Origin: a virus
DNA: 64,000 nucleotides
IMG/VR virus record: IMGVR_UViG_3300049484_000260
Location: 1 to 64,000 of that record
Reading direction: 5' to 3' (one strand)
Below are positions 34,699 through 43,138 of the stretch, one piece after another; position 1 is the stretch's first letter; every line of letters begins with the position of its first letter. The notes below the pieces were generated by a model. The model had not been told where the DNA came from. It was given only the letters and a program-made list of their open reading frames with translations, and did not search any database. The position numbers and the translations under genes are program-made.

Positions 34699-37600
34699 GC
34701 TACCTCCTTAATATACTTGTTATAGAGGGCGATCCTTGACTCTACATCTGCCATACCCTTCACCTCTGTGATGTTCTCCCGAACATATTTAAATGCGTTC
34801 TTCATTACATCAGCACAACGCTCCAGATGGGACTGTTTTTCCTGACTAATTATACAGGACTTAGGCCCAGCACTCTTAAGAACCTGCCTGAAATAATAAT
34901 CCTCTCTTGCTGTTCTAACACATATATATGCCGTTCCGTTGATAGAGACCTCCTTTGTTACTCTCCACAGGCCGCGAATAAAGATAGCTTCTAACTGATC
35001 TTTATATGTGGATACGTTGAAGGCTCCTTTCCCTGTACGAGATACCGTCATGAGAACTGACTTTCTCCAGAACTCCTCCGCATCATCAAGGATGTAGGCC
35101 ACACGGTACCCAGATATAGATGCGTATCCTGCATGTGTGGCCCCCTGATATCCCTGATGTACCAGTTCTCCCTTCATCAATTCCCCAGCAGCTTCTTGTG
35201 ATATGTCTCTGACGGCGAGCAGGGATGCGTCAGCACCAAGGGCAGCCGCGACGCTCTGATGCTCCGCTGCGGCCACCCCAGGGGCAGTTCCCAGCCCCAC
35301 CCACGATGCTCTGTACGCGGCGGCCGCCAGCGGAGCGGCCTCCTGAATCTCAAGGGCGGCTGTAGTGGTCTCTCCAGTCAGAAGGCCCATCGTTGCTCCT
35401 ACCGGGCTGGCTGACATGCCAGACATAGTGCTGATGGGGGCAAGGTCAAGCTGGTGCAGGGCGAACCCCAGGTCGGAGGAGGCGGACAGCATTTCCCCGA
35501 CAGCCGGATTCATGATCAGCTCCGGCTGAGTAAGCGACCGCACCGCTCTGGTGTATTCGCTGACATCCTCCCCAATCATGGTCTGGTAGGCATCCTTCAG
35601 CGCATCAGAATTCAGGGGGACATGCTTGAAATCTACAGCATGGATGAACTGGGTAGGGGAAACCCCTGTTGCACGGACTATGGTGGACTGCCCAGCAGCC
35701 CAGTCCTCCACCTTCAGTAGGTCTCCGACACTCAAGGAGGTGAGGTTTACACCTTTTGGGAAGTTCTCCTTGTAGAACTCTGAAGAAGATATTCTTTCTA
35801 CTGTAGCTTCAGCTCCTGTCTTACATATTGCATCTTTAATAGCCTGCATATCAGGAGCAGCAGACCTGTCTTTCTTAAACACTGTAATAGCTGTCGTGCA
35901 TCTACAATTCGCGATCTCTTTGGTAGCACCATTAGGATCATGGGGGTACAATAGACCTGTGTGAGGGAACTTCTCACCTATAGTAACTTCTGTACCGTTG
36001 GTTAGTTCATGTGTGTCACGAACTAATACATCTTCAGAAGAAATCCACTTATGCCGTTCAGCTCCTCTTAGGTTGAACATCAAGTAGCGCGATGTATTGT
36101 ACCCAGCTCCAGATATTCCACGGGCAATAGATAAGCTCTTGTCCTTTGCATCGTCACCGAGTAGCTCATCTATCTTCGCCTGCATTTGGGAGGAGGTGGC
36201 ACCTGAGAAGAACATTGGAATAAGTTTTGAGTTGAAGTCACCTAAAACGTCATCACCTATAGACCTGCATCTTTTTGTGAAGACCTTTATAGAAGACTCT
36301 ATGACATCCTGTTCAGCATGAGATAGACTGCTTAGGTAGTTTTTTCTTACAGTAAAAGATGGTAGAGACTTGTCACTCTTACTGTATATTTCCTCTTCAG
36401 ACAGGAACACCGAGATACCAGCTTTGAACATCTCACGGACAATGGGTTCTGCCATCTTAGCAAACCTATCAACCCAATCAAACGTAAGCAATTCTGGGGA
36501 TAATCCATGTTTAATGTTACGAGTTGACGTGATACGCATCTGATCGTAGAAAACCTCCATCAAGGTCTTCCATTCTTGGTTGATTGACTTTAAAATCCCA
36601 GAATACCCAAGAGCGTACCCAGACTCCCACCTCGCTTTAGTCATGAGTACAGACTTTCCGTCTTCCTTTGGGGGGTTTCCGGTATCATCCAGCCCCGGTT
36701 CCTCGTCTGCCTGATCCGGTTTGCGGGTATCCTTCTTATCATCCTCGTACTCGACAGCAAGCTCAGGCTTGCCTAAAATGGCAGCAATCTGCTTCCGGCT
36801 GTACCCCATCTCTGAGTATATTTTAGCTGTCTCACCAACCGCCTTGAAGTCGATAAAGGCAAGCCGGGCCTCCTTCAAATCGGCCTCAGTAGTGAGACCA
36901 AACAGAGGCATGGCCAGCCGGATAGACACGTTCTCATGCAGGGCTGTAAGCCGTGGGAGGATGTTTTGTGTCCAGAACATCTGAACCTGCTGCTCTGAGT
37001 TGGCGTAGTTGGCGTACCTGAACTGCCCCACCATTGCTGGAGGTACACCGAATGCCGCGCATATTGCCTCCTTCACGCTATCCTTTGAATCGGTAAAGTC
37101 TGATTCGGTCTTTCCTCTGCGTGATTGTGCTTGTGCTGGCTTTAAACCGTAAGGTAGGATAATCACTCCATCCTTCTTTGCTCCTTTCGATATACCGTTT
37201 GCAATCTCTTGACGCTGTTCTGTATTTAATGCCTGATCTGTACTGAACATCATGTCAGCGTGGAACCCTTTCTGAAAGAATTCAGAGTTCCATTTATTCA
37301 TGTTGAAGTCTTGAAACGCTTCAGATAGTGCAACATGAGCAGGGGAAAGCTGCTTGCGCTCATCATAAGGGCTTACATCCCCAAAAACTATCACCTCGTT
37401 AGGTAAAAGAATATCGATAGAGCCACCTGATCTTGTTAGACGCAGCTTATACCCTTCTATCTCATCCTCATCATTAAATATAGGTTCAATGCTCCTGCGG
37501 GACTTCAGAGAAATTCCTACTGGAATTCCTTTCTCCTTTCGTATCACCCAGTATGCGACACCTGATACGAGCTGGAGTGTTATCGTCCTACGAATCAACT

Positions 37601-37835
37601 CCCGCCATGATGGTATGCTATAGTCTGCTGGTGTTGATAACAGGATGCGCAAGGGATGGTCTTTTTTAGTTATGATAGTCTCATCCTTTTTAATCACATA
37701 GGGGACGGATGCAGCACATCTTGCTATTGCTCCTACACAGGCATAGACGCATACATTTGCTTCATATATCGTTCTTCCGTTGAATCGTGATACTGGCTTT
37801 GAATCGTCACCAGTAAAAAATGAACTGAAACTCAT
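34695..37835 (-). CDS. portal-MuF fusion with ART-like C-terminus
   Basis: A 1,046-residue protein. Residues 1-365 are an HK97-type portal (TIYEANVCVYACVGAIARC, then VPPAMVGQFRYANYANSEQQ). Residues about 400-655 are a MuF head-morphogenesis domain ending in the diagnostic IANCRC (641-646) after ...TNGTEVTIGEKFPHTG. Residues 660-1046 are extra. Around 903-960 they run GYASIS, A-rich helix, VLMTV, NVSTYKDQLEAIF, then RGLWRVTKE, resembling the S-T-S and Q/E-x-E core of ADP-ribosyltransferases (Q947, E949). The first ART motif (Arg) is not clear. MuF proteins with ART tails are known; the catalytic state here is uncertain. Confidence 0.85.
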   Translation of the reverse strand: MSFSSFFTGDDSKPVSRFNGRTIYEANVCVYACVGAIARCAASVPYVIKKDETIITKKDHPLRILLSTPADYSIPSWRELIRRTITLQLVSGVAYWVIRKEKGIPVGISLKSRRSIEPIFNDEDEIEGYKLRLTRSGGSIDILLPNEVIVFGDVSPYDERKQLSPAHVALSEAFQDFNMNKWNSEFFQKGFHADMMFSTDQALNTEQRQEIANGISKGAKKDGVIILPYGLKPAQAQSRRGKTESDFTDSKDSVKEAICAAFGVPPAMVGQFRYANYANSEQQVQMFWTQNILPRLTALHENVSIRLAMPLFGLTTEADLKEARLAFIDFKAVGETAKIYSEMGYSRKQIAAILGKPELAVEYEDDKKDTRKPDQADEEPGLDDTGNPPKEDGKSVLMTKARWESGYALGYSGILKSINQEWKTLMEVFYDQMRITSTRNIKHGLSPELLTFDWVDRFAKMAEPIVREMFKAGISVFLSEEEIYSKSDKSLPSFTVRKNYLSSLSHAEQDVIESSIKVFTKRCRSIGDDVLGDFNSKLIPMFFSGATSSQMQAKIDELLGDDAKDKSLSIARGISGAGYNTSRYLMFNLRGAERHKWISSEDVLVRDTHELTNGTEVTIGEKFPHTGLLYPHDPNGATKEIANCRCTTAITVFKKDRSAAPDMQAIKDAICKTGAEATVERISSSEFYKENFPKGVNLTSLSVGDLLKVEDWAAGQSTIVRATGVSPTQFIHAVDFKHVPLNSDALKDAYQTMIGEDVSEYTRAVRSLTQPELIMNPAVGEMLSASSDLGFALHQLDLAPISTMSGMSASPVGATMGLLTGETTTAALEIQEAAPLAAAAYRASWVGLGTAPGVAAAEHQSVAAALGADASLLAVRDISQEAAGELMKGELVHQGYQGATHAGYASISGYRVAYILDDAEEFWRKSVLMTVSRTGKGAFNVSTYKDQLEAIFIRGLWRVTKEVSINGTAYICVRTAREDYYFRQVLKSAGPKSCIISQEKQSHLERCADVMKNAFKYVRENITEVKGMADVESRIALYNKYIKEVA

Positions 37836-39706
37836 TCTGGGTACTCCTGTTGTAATAGTTGGACTACCTTTTTGAATTCATGATACCTCCCGTGTGGGTA
37901 CATGAAGTCATCATAAAGGTCATCTTCATCTTTAACGTCAGACATGACGACTTGAACCGAGTGATACGGGAATTCGAGAACTGCACAATGAGTGGAAGCG
38001 GCTACAGCGTCAGCTATGTCCTTCGACCCGTGATCAGGATGATCTATCTTCCTTCTTTCTCGATCCCAATCTAACTTTGACACCTCATCAATAAAGATTC
38101 TGTTCTCACAGCTTATATGAACACCTTGCAACACCTGCTTTCTCAGTGTTACATACGCCACGTCATCCCTATCAACAGACAGTATTGCGGTGGGAATCCC
38201 CTCACTCTCAAAATACTGTAATGAAGCGGTTGACTGATATGTGTCCATTGTCACCTTTACTATATTATATCCAAGGGAACGTAGGTGGATGACAAACTCA
38301 GCGCACCTGATTACAGGAATCTGCCCTTCAATAGGCGGAGATATCGCAACCATCCATTCTGTACATGTAAGGAATTCATTTGCATTGAGACCAGAGCCAG
38401 CCACCAGTGTACACGCAATGCCAGTCCTATCAGATGATACTGATTGATCTATATGAATCCATCGTGGAGTGCTCCTGCTAAATACAGGGCTATCGTTAAA
38501 AAAGTCCTCAAGTCGAGTGTCGCTTTTAGTTGATAAAGTCACTACTGACCTACTGAACAGGTTAGGAACATAATAACGCACAGTGTCTATAATAGCCTCA
38601 GCAGTAAGGAACCCAGATATCGCATTAGCAGCGACACCAAGAACGTCACGAGATGCCTTGTTGATGTCCTGCTCAAACGCCTCAATAAAATCTATAGGAA
38701 CCTTCTCCAAACCAAGAATGCGTATGTACTTTCTCAGCACATCAACGTATGGCATAACGAAGTCCTCTTCAGGGATAGGCATCTCCTGATGTCTTAGGAT
38801 GTCGAATATGTCGTGTCTATTCTTAATGACGGTCGTAGGTACATCCTTGCTGCCAGGGAATACCGGAAACCATTCTTTTGAGTATTTTCTTGGGACAATG
38901 ACCTTGTACCCAACAGCTACAGATATGTAAGCTGACTTGGACTTCTTGGCTTCCACTATCCTCTGCTCAACAAAGCATGAGTTAAATGAGGCCGAGGATA
39001 CAAGCAAAGAGATACCCTGGTCAATCCCACCAAGAGAGAAACGAGCCTTTCTACGGTTAAATGTTGACGTGTATAGATCGCGTGCCTTACTGAACTCATT
39101 ACCACCGCTCCCCTTCACGGCATAGAAATCCCCTTCGTCGAGAAATACACCGAACAGGTCGAGACCGATCTGATGATCTGTACCAGACCCATAAATCACA
39201 TTCACGTTTTTAAACTGTAGTGACGATGTTACACGGGTATTTCTTCTGAAGTTCTCATGAAAATACTCAATACTGTCAACAATACTTCTCAACTTGCCGT
39301 ACCCTGTACGATCTGCCTGCTTCATATTGACGGAGAAGTAGATGAAGAATATCTCAGTGCTGGTAAATAGATTGAACAGAGCGGGGATTGGAGAGAAACA
39401 GGAGAGGACGTAGAGCTTGTAAATCAAGGCGTAGGACGCTGCGGTTGTCTTACCGGCTCCGATGGAGCCTGTAAGAATCCACTCAGCCAAGCCACTGTTG
39501 ATGAAATTGATGATTTCTGTGCGCCAGTACGGATACAGATGTCGTGCATCGTAGCCGGAGTAATACGGGGAGTGAATCCATTCTTCAATGGGGACAACAT
39601 CCCTTAACTGCTTGAGCGATGTCTTGCCTGATGCGATCTTGCTGAGTAGGTGTGAGACATTGCACCTTGGCTCCTCAGCCGGGGTAATCACGGTTTCATC
39701 AGTCAT
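37832..39706 (-). CDS. terL: terminase large subunit
   Basis: A 624-residue packaging motor. The ATPase has Walker A GSIGAGKT at residues 80-87 and Walker B LFGVFLDE with Asp190-Glu191. The nuclease domain starts at IHIDQSVSSDRTG (Asp420), continues through VTMDTYQS, and ends with SKDIADAVA, giving three RNase H-like acidic positions. Length is at the upper end of the family. It sits between the small-subunit candidate and the portal and overlaps both by 4 nt, the standard packaging order. Confidence 0.93.
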   Translation of the reverse strand: MTDETVITPAEEPRCNVSHLLSKIASGKTSLKQLRDVVPIEEWIHSPYYSGYDARHLYPYWRTEIINFINSGLAEWILTGSIGAGKTTAASYALIYKLYVLSCFSPIPALFNLFTSTEIFFIYFSVNMKQADRTGYGKLRSIVDSIEYFHENFRRNTRVTSSLQFKNVNVIYGSGTDHQIGLDLFGVFLDEGDFYAVKGSGGNEFSKARDLYTSTFNRRKARFSLGGIDQGISLLVSSASFNSCFVEQRIVEAKKSKSAYISVAVGYKVIVPRKYSKEWFPVFPGSKDVPTTVIKNRHDIFDILRHQEMPIPEEDFVMPYVDVLRKYIRILGLEKVPIDFIEAFEQDINKASRDVLGVAANAISGFLTAEAIIDTVRYYVPNLFSRSVVTLSTKSDTRLEDFFNDSPVFSRSTPRWIHIDQSVSSDRTGIACTLVAGSGLNANEFLTCTEWMVAISPPIEGQIPVIRCAEFVIHLRSLGYNIVKVTMDTYQSTASLQYFESEGIPTAILSVDRDDVAYVTLRKQVLQGVHISCENRIFIDEVSKLDWDRERRKIDHPDHGSKDIADAVAASTHCAVLEFPYHSVQVVMSDVKDEDDLYDDFMYPHGRYHEFKKVVQLLQQEYPE

Positions 39707-40380
39707 TCGGGAGCCGCCTCCAAGAAGAAGGCTGACAGGCCGTCGAGAAGCTCATCATCAGGATCAGCAAGCAGGGTGTCGGCAAACGGAGCTGTTGGTG
39801 GTTCCTTCACCGGCCCAGGATCATCCGGGAACACCAGCCTGGTTACGCCCTCAGAATCCTTAACGACGGACGGGCTTCCTTTGCGCCCTTTATGCACTAC
39901 CTGGCCCTCCGGGAGGTCGATGCTCCCTCGGCGTATGGCGAACGGGGGCGGGGGGCCTTCCAGGAGCTGGCGAGCCTGCTTGGTAATGGAGGCAGCATTC
40001 GACTGCGCGGCGGGGGCTGAGAGGAGTAGGTACGCTTGCTTCAGCATACCCAGCTCATCGGGCTTCATGGACTTCAACATAGCATACATCTCATCGGCTT
40101 CCCGGTTAGATACGGTAGGTTTTGGGGACACCTTCATCAGCAGCTCGACGGCCTTTTGTTCAGTAGCCCCCGCGTCTTGCGTCACCTTCAGGAGTTCTAT
40201 ATACAGCTTCGTGAACTTGAAATATGCGTCGCTTCCCACCTTAATTTCGCCGATAGGCTCTGAGAATAGTGCGGTCTCAAGCTGTGCAGCGTACTTCGAT
40301 AGAATCTCAATCCTCTGGTCAAGGAATCTAAGCTGTTTAGATATTGATGTTGCTGATAGGGTTACTGTTGATGGGGGCAT
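39703..40380 (-). CDS. terminase small subunit candidate
   Basis: A 225-residue protein. The N-terminal 110 residues are helical with coiled-coil character (SISKQLRFLDQRIEILSKYA), and the C-terminus is Pro/Asp/Glu-rich. It overlaps terL by 4 nt. A position directly before terL and the helical N-terminus fit a small terminase, but no helix-turn-helix signature is clear. The acidic tail could contact TerL. Confidence 0.5.
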   Translation of the reverse strand: MPPSTVTLSATSISKQLRFLDQRIEILSKYAAQLETALFSEPIGEIKVGSDAYFKFTKLYIELLKVTQDAGATEQKAVELLMKVSPKPTVSNREADEMYAMLKSMKPDELGMLKQAYLLLSAPAAQSNAASITKQARQLLEGPPPPFAIRRGSIDLPEGQVVHKGRKGSPSVVKDSEGVTRLVFPDDPGPVKEPPTAPFADTLLADPDDELLDGLSAFFLEAAPE

Positions 40381-40409
40381 GATACTGTGTTTGGTTGTAT
40401 TGTTGATAA

Positions 40410-40440
40410 GACACCCGCAACGGTTGCCCGCTTAGGTGTC
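40410..40440 (-). terminator. nested hairpin upstream of the packaging genes
   Basis: GACACC/GGTGTC arms (40410-40415 and 40435-40440) enclose a second inverted repeat GCAAC/GTTGC (40417-40427). On the minus strand the structure is followed by TTATC rather than a U-run. It lies in the 66-nt gap between the 204-residue gene and the terminase small-subunit candidate, so it may be an attenuator or an RNA-processing site separating the middle and late genes. Confidence 0.4.
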
Positions 40441-40446
40441 CATGCT

Positions 40447-41061
40447 TTAGTCCTCATCCTTCTTAGAGGCGTACACGTCACCACTCTTTATGTATGGTCT
40501 GATCTTGGTGCATGGGTCTGTGGGGTTAGTGTCAGGGGATATAGTCTTAAGCTCCCAACAATCTATTTTCTTAGCTCGGTGATAGGTGTGTACATCGGCA
40601 CCACCCTCATATATCACCTTTAGCACAGCAGAGAGGTCATAGCCAAATATAATAGCTAAATCGGAGTATAGTACTTTCTTTTCCTGAATCAGCTTGAGCA
40701 AGGGGAGTAGAGTAAAGAGCTTGCCGTTATCAGTTGCTACTATATCGTATTTACCAAGCACACTATTGACAAGTTCCTCATCACGCAATAGGCGAGTACA
40801 CACCCTTGCTACGACATCATCAGCGTTAGCTACACCCTGGTTCATTAGGCGATGACTTACAGTGACAAAATCAAAAGCGTACATCTCAGCGTTCTCGATA
40901 TCAGAGGAGTTCCTGAAATAATGTGATGCCTTATAGTGATAGTACATCTCTGAGAATGACCTGCCTTTATGTTGGGATGTTACCCGCCGTAGTGTCCAGC
41001 GATATACTGACACTGCGTAATGCCTGATAGCCGACAATACGTCGCAACTGAATCTATTCAT
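40447..41061 (-). CDS. unknown protein (204 aa)
   Basis: A 204-residue, basic, mostly helical protein rich in His, Tyr and Arg at the N-terminus (YHYKASHYFRNSSD). It has no recognised motif. A clear AGAGGAC precedes the ATG. It lies between the TPR protein and the packaging operon. DNA-binding is possible from its charge but nothing specific supports it. Confidence 0.5.
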   Translation of the reverse strand: MNRFSCDVLSAIRHYAVSVYRWTLRRVTSQHKGRSFSEMYYHYKASHYFRNSSDIENAEMYAFDFVTVSHRLMNQGVANADDVVARVCTRLLRDEELVNSVLGKYDIVATDNGKLFTLLPLLKLIQEKKVLYSDLAIIFGYDLSAVLKVIYEGGADVHTYHRAKKIDCWELKTISPDTNPTDPCTKIRPYIKSGDVYASKKDED

Positions 41062-41094
41062 AGTGTCCTCTTAGGGATGAGTTATACACCTTCA

Positions 41095-41841
41095 TCAGTG
41101 ATCTTCTTTACGGTTTTCATTTATCCTCCTGCCCACATCCTCAGCCTGCTCCTTGAACCCAAGTTGATGTAGTAAAGTACGTAATAGAACCCATCCATTA
41201 GCATTGTTAGGGTCAAGCTCTGTAGCCCTCCGATACAGTGCAACAGCCTCCCCTGGGTCTGTTACCCACATCAGCGCGGCCTGATGTCGAAGTGCTTCCG
41301 CCGCTTTCTGGAACGCCTTCTTGGCTTCTTCCTCTTTCCTGGCTGCGGCTTTAGAAAAGAAGGTCTGGGCCTTCACGAGATTCCCCTTTTGGAGGTCATG
41401 GAGCGCATCTGCTGCCAATTCCTCATAGGTGAAGCCCGGTGCTTCAGAGCGGCCCTGATTTTGAAGGCAGGAACAAGGCCCGTAGAGGTACTTCCGCATC
41501 TCAGTGATACTCGGAGATAGGTTCCGCATCTGTTTCCAAGCGAAGGACGCAAGGCATTCCAGTGTGTGAAAATCCCTGTAATCACTGAGATTGAAGTCCC
41601 CAAGTCCCTTTGATGACGGGTTTCCTACGGGGTTTATACTCGGTACCTCGGAAACCTCATTTTCTTTATGCGGAAGTCCTTTTGGGCGGAGGTGTAGAGG
41701 AACCTGCGACCTGTTTCCGAAGTTAGAAAGGATACTTATCAGTCCTCTCACGAAAGTGCGACACCCTAAGCTGGGATGCTGGGTGGTCTGGTTTTCTGTA
41801 TCCGGGGATACAACCCCGTGTTTTTGGCTATGCGTGGTCAT
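41095..41841 (-). CDS. TPR-repeat protein
   Basis: The ATG at 41841 follows AAGGGA at about 7 nt and overlaps the upstream sigma-like gene by 14 nt, so it is preferred over a longer non-ATG extension. The product is 248 residues. The C-terminal 100 residues hold a TPR-like unit: AVALYRRATELDPNNANGW followed by VLLRTLLHQLGFKEQAEDVGRR, the W/Y-A-L...A-P-x-N pattern of tetratricopeptide repeats. An Ala/Glu/Lys-rich helix (KEEEAKKAFQKAAEALR) precedes it. It probably mediates protein contacts, perhaps with the sigma-like factor. Confidence 0.55.
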   Translation of the reverse strand: MTTHSQKHGVVSPDTENQTTQHPSLGCRTFVRGLISILSNFGNRSQVPLHLRPKGLPHKENEVSEVPSINPVGNPSSKGLGDFNLSDYRDFHTLECLASFAWKQMRNLSPSITEMRKYLYGPCSCLQNQGRSEAPGFTYEELAADALHDLQKGNLVKAQTFFSKAAARKEEEAKKAFQKAAEALRHQAALMWVTDPGEAVALYRRATELDPNNANGWVLLRTLLHQLGFKEQAEDVGRRINENRKEDH

Positions 41842-43138
41842 GACGTATTCCCTTTGGTGATGGGGTAAATACAGGAATTGTAGCGAAAAAGGCACTACTT
41901 CTCGGTACTGGAGGGTGGTCAGATAAAGGAGCACGATCCAGGGCGACACTACCTCCACGGGTAGTTTCTTTGTAGGAGATTACTTTAGTAACTACCGGCT
42001 CTGCCCGGCAGAGGTCGAACATCGGCACTGGTGGGAGGTCAGAGGCTGCAAAAGGGTAATCCACCTCAGTCCAAGACCCATCAGGGTCGTCAGAAGGGCC
42101 AACGGCGGGTTCGGTAACGGGTTCAGCAGGTGTATCTGAGGGGAAATCTGGGGACGGGTAATCCACCTCAGTCCAAGACTCATCAGAACCCACCGAAATT
42201 GGCTCTCTCTTCGCTTCTTGGGTGGTAGGTGGTAGGTCAGGATGTTCTCCGCCAGAAAACGAATTTAACCCCCTTTCCGTGCGTTTCTGAGGGAACCCCT
42301 CCCCTATCTCTCCAAGGGCAGCCCGGTGCTCCAGATCAATCATGTATGCAATCAGGCGTGTAACCTCTTTAGTTCGTGACGAAAATCTCGTGACTAACTC
42401 CTGAATGCTTACTCCTTTTTTGTACAGGCGGTACATCTCGGCCTGCATCTGAATGGTCTTGATGTCGGCAAGGGTCGGAAGCTGAATCTTCTCCCCAGGG
42501 AAGAGGAAGAGCATAGCCAGCAATAAATCACCTTGCCCATTCTGCTCAAGGATGTGCGCCAGCTTAAATCTCGATCTGTCAGAGACAATCAATGACATAA
42601 ACTTAGTTGTGGTCGGGCCTACCTGTGTTAGATTTAGCATTTTCTTTGGTGTAATGAAATAGGAGAGGACTTTGCATCTGGTGGGTAACGTCATCTCTCC
42701 TAAATCATACTGAAGAGATTCTATAGATGCCTCTTTTAAAGGAAGCAGCTCTATGTCACTTTGCACGCAATGATCACTCTGTATCTCAGCTATGGAGCTA
42801 TCAAGAAGCTCTTCGTAAGAGACTGCATGATGCTCATAATGAGCTTTCAGAAAATTTGTCATTGCGTATCTAACGCCCGTGTACAGAAATGTTGATAGCT
42901 TATACGCAGGATTGTAATATCCCTGTTTCAGCATTGAGTAAATCTTAGCAAGCCCTTCTTGTGCTAAGTCCTCAAAAATATCACTGCCGACAAACCTTAG
43001 TGTATTACGGAAATGCTTAAAGAAAACCACACGACATAGAGCATGATACAGTGGGACGGATGTATCATCCCACTGAGCATCAAGAGCATCAATCTTAGTG
43101 AGGAGTGGTTCTCTACTTTCGGTCTTTATTGGTTTCAT
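41828..43138 (-). CDS. sigma-70-like transcription factor
   Basis: A 436-residue protein. Residues about 50-105 match region 2 of sigma-70 factors: DIFEDLAQEGLAKIYSMLK, then YNPAYKLSTFLYTGVRYAMTNFLKA, corresponding to D-L-x-Q-E-g-...-f-d-P-...-k-S-T-Y-...-I-r. A later segment, LYKKGVSIQELVTRFSSRTKEVTRLI, looks like a helix-turn-helix (region 4). The last 150 residues are Pro/Ser/Glu-rich and repeat EVDYP(S/F) motifs, unlike ordinary sigma factors. It would direct host RNA polymerase to phage promoters. The end overlaps the TPR gene. Confidence 0.68.
   Translation of the reverse strand: MKPIKTESREPLLTKIDALDAQWDDTSVPLYHALCRVVFFKHFRNTLRFVGSDIFEDLAQEGLAKIYSMLKQGYYNPAYKLSTFLYTGVRYAMTNFLKAHYEHHAVSYEELLDSSIAEIQSDHCVQSDIELLPLKEASIESLQYDLGEMTLPTRCKVLSYFITPKKMLNLTQVGPTTTKFMSLIVSDRSRFKLAHILEQNGQGDLLLAMLFLFPGEKIQLPTLADIKTIQMQAEMYRLYKKGVSIQELVTRFSSRTKEVTRLIAYMIDLEHRAALGEIGEGFPQKRTERGLNSFSGGEHPDLPPTTQEAKREPISVGSDESWTEVDYPSPDFPSDTPAEPVTEPAVGPSDDPDGSWTEVDYPFAASDLPPVPMFDLCRAEPVVTKVISYKETTRGGSVALDRAPLSDHPPVPRSSAFFATIPVFTPSPKGIRHDHA

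Noticed and set aside
39776-40435. 219-codon plus-strand ORF opposite the terminase small-subunit candidate
   Set aside because: It is antisense to a gene coupled to terL, has no promoter or ribosome-binding site, and its composition is that of a shadow frame.
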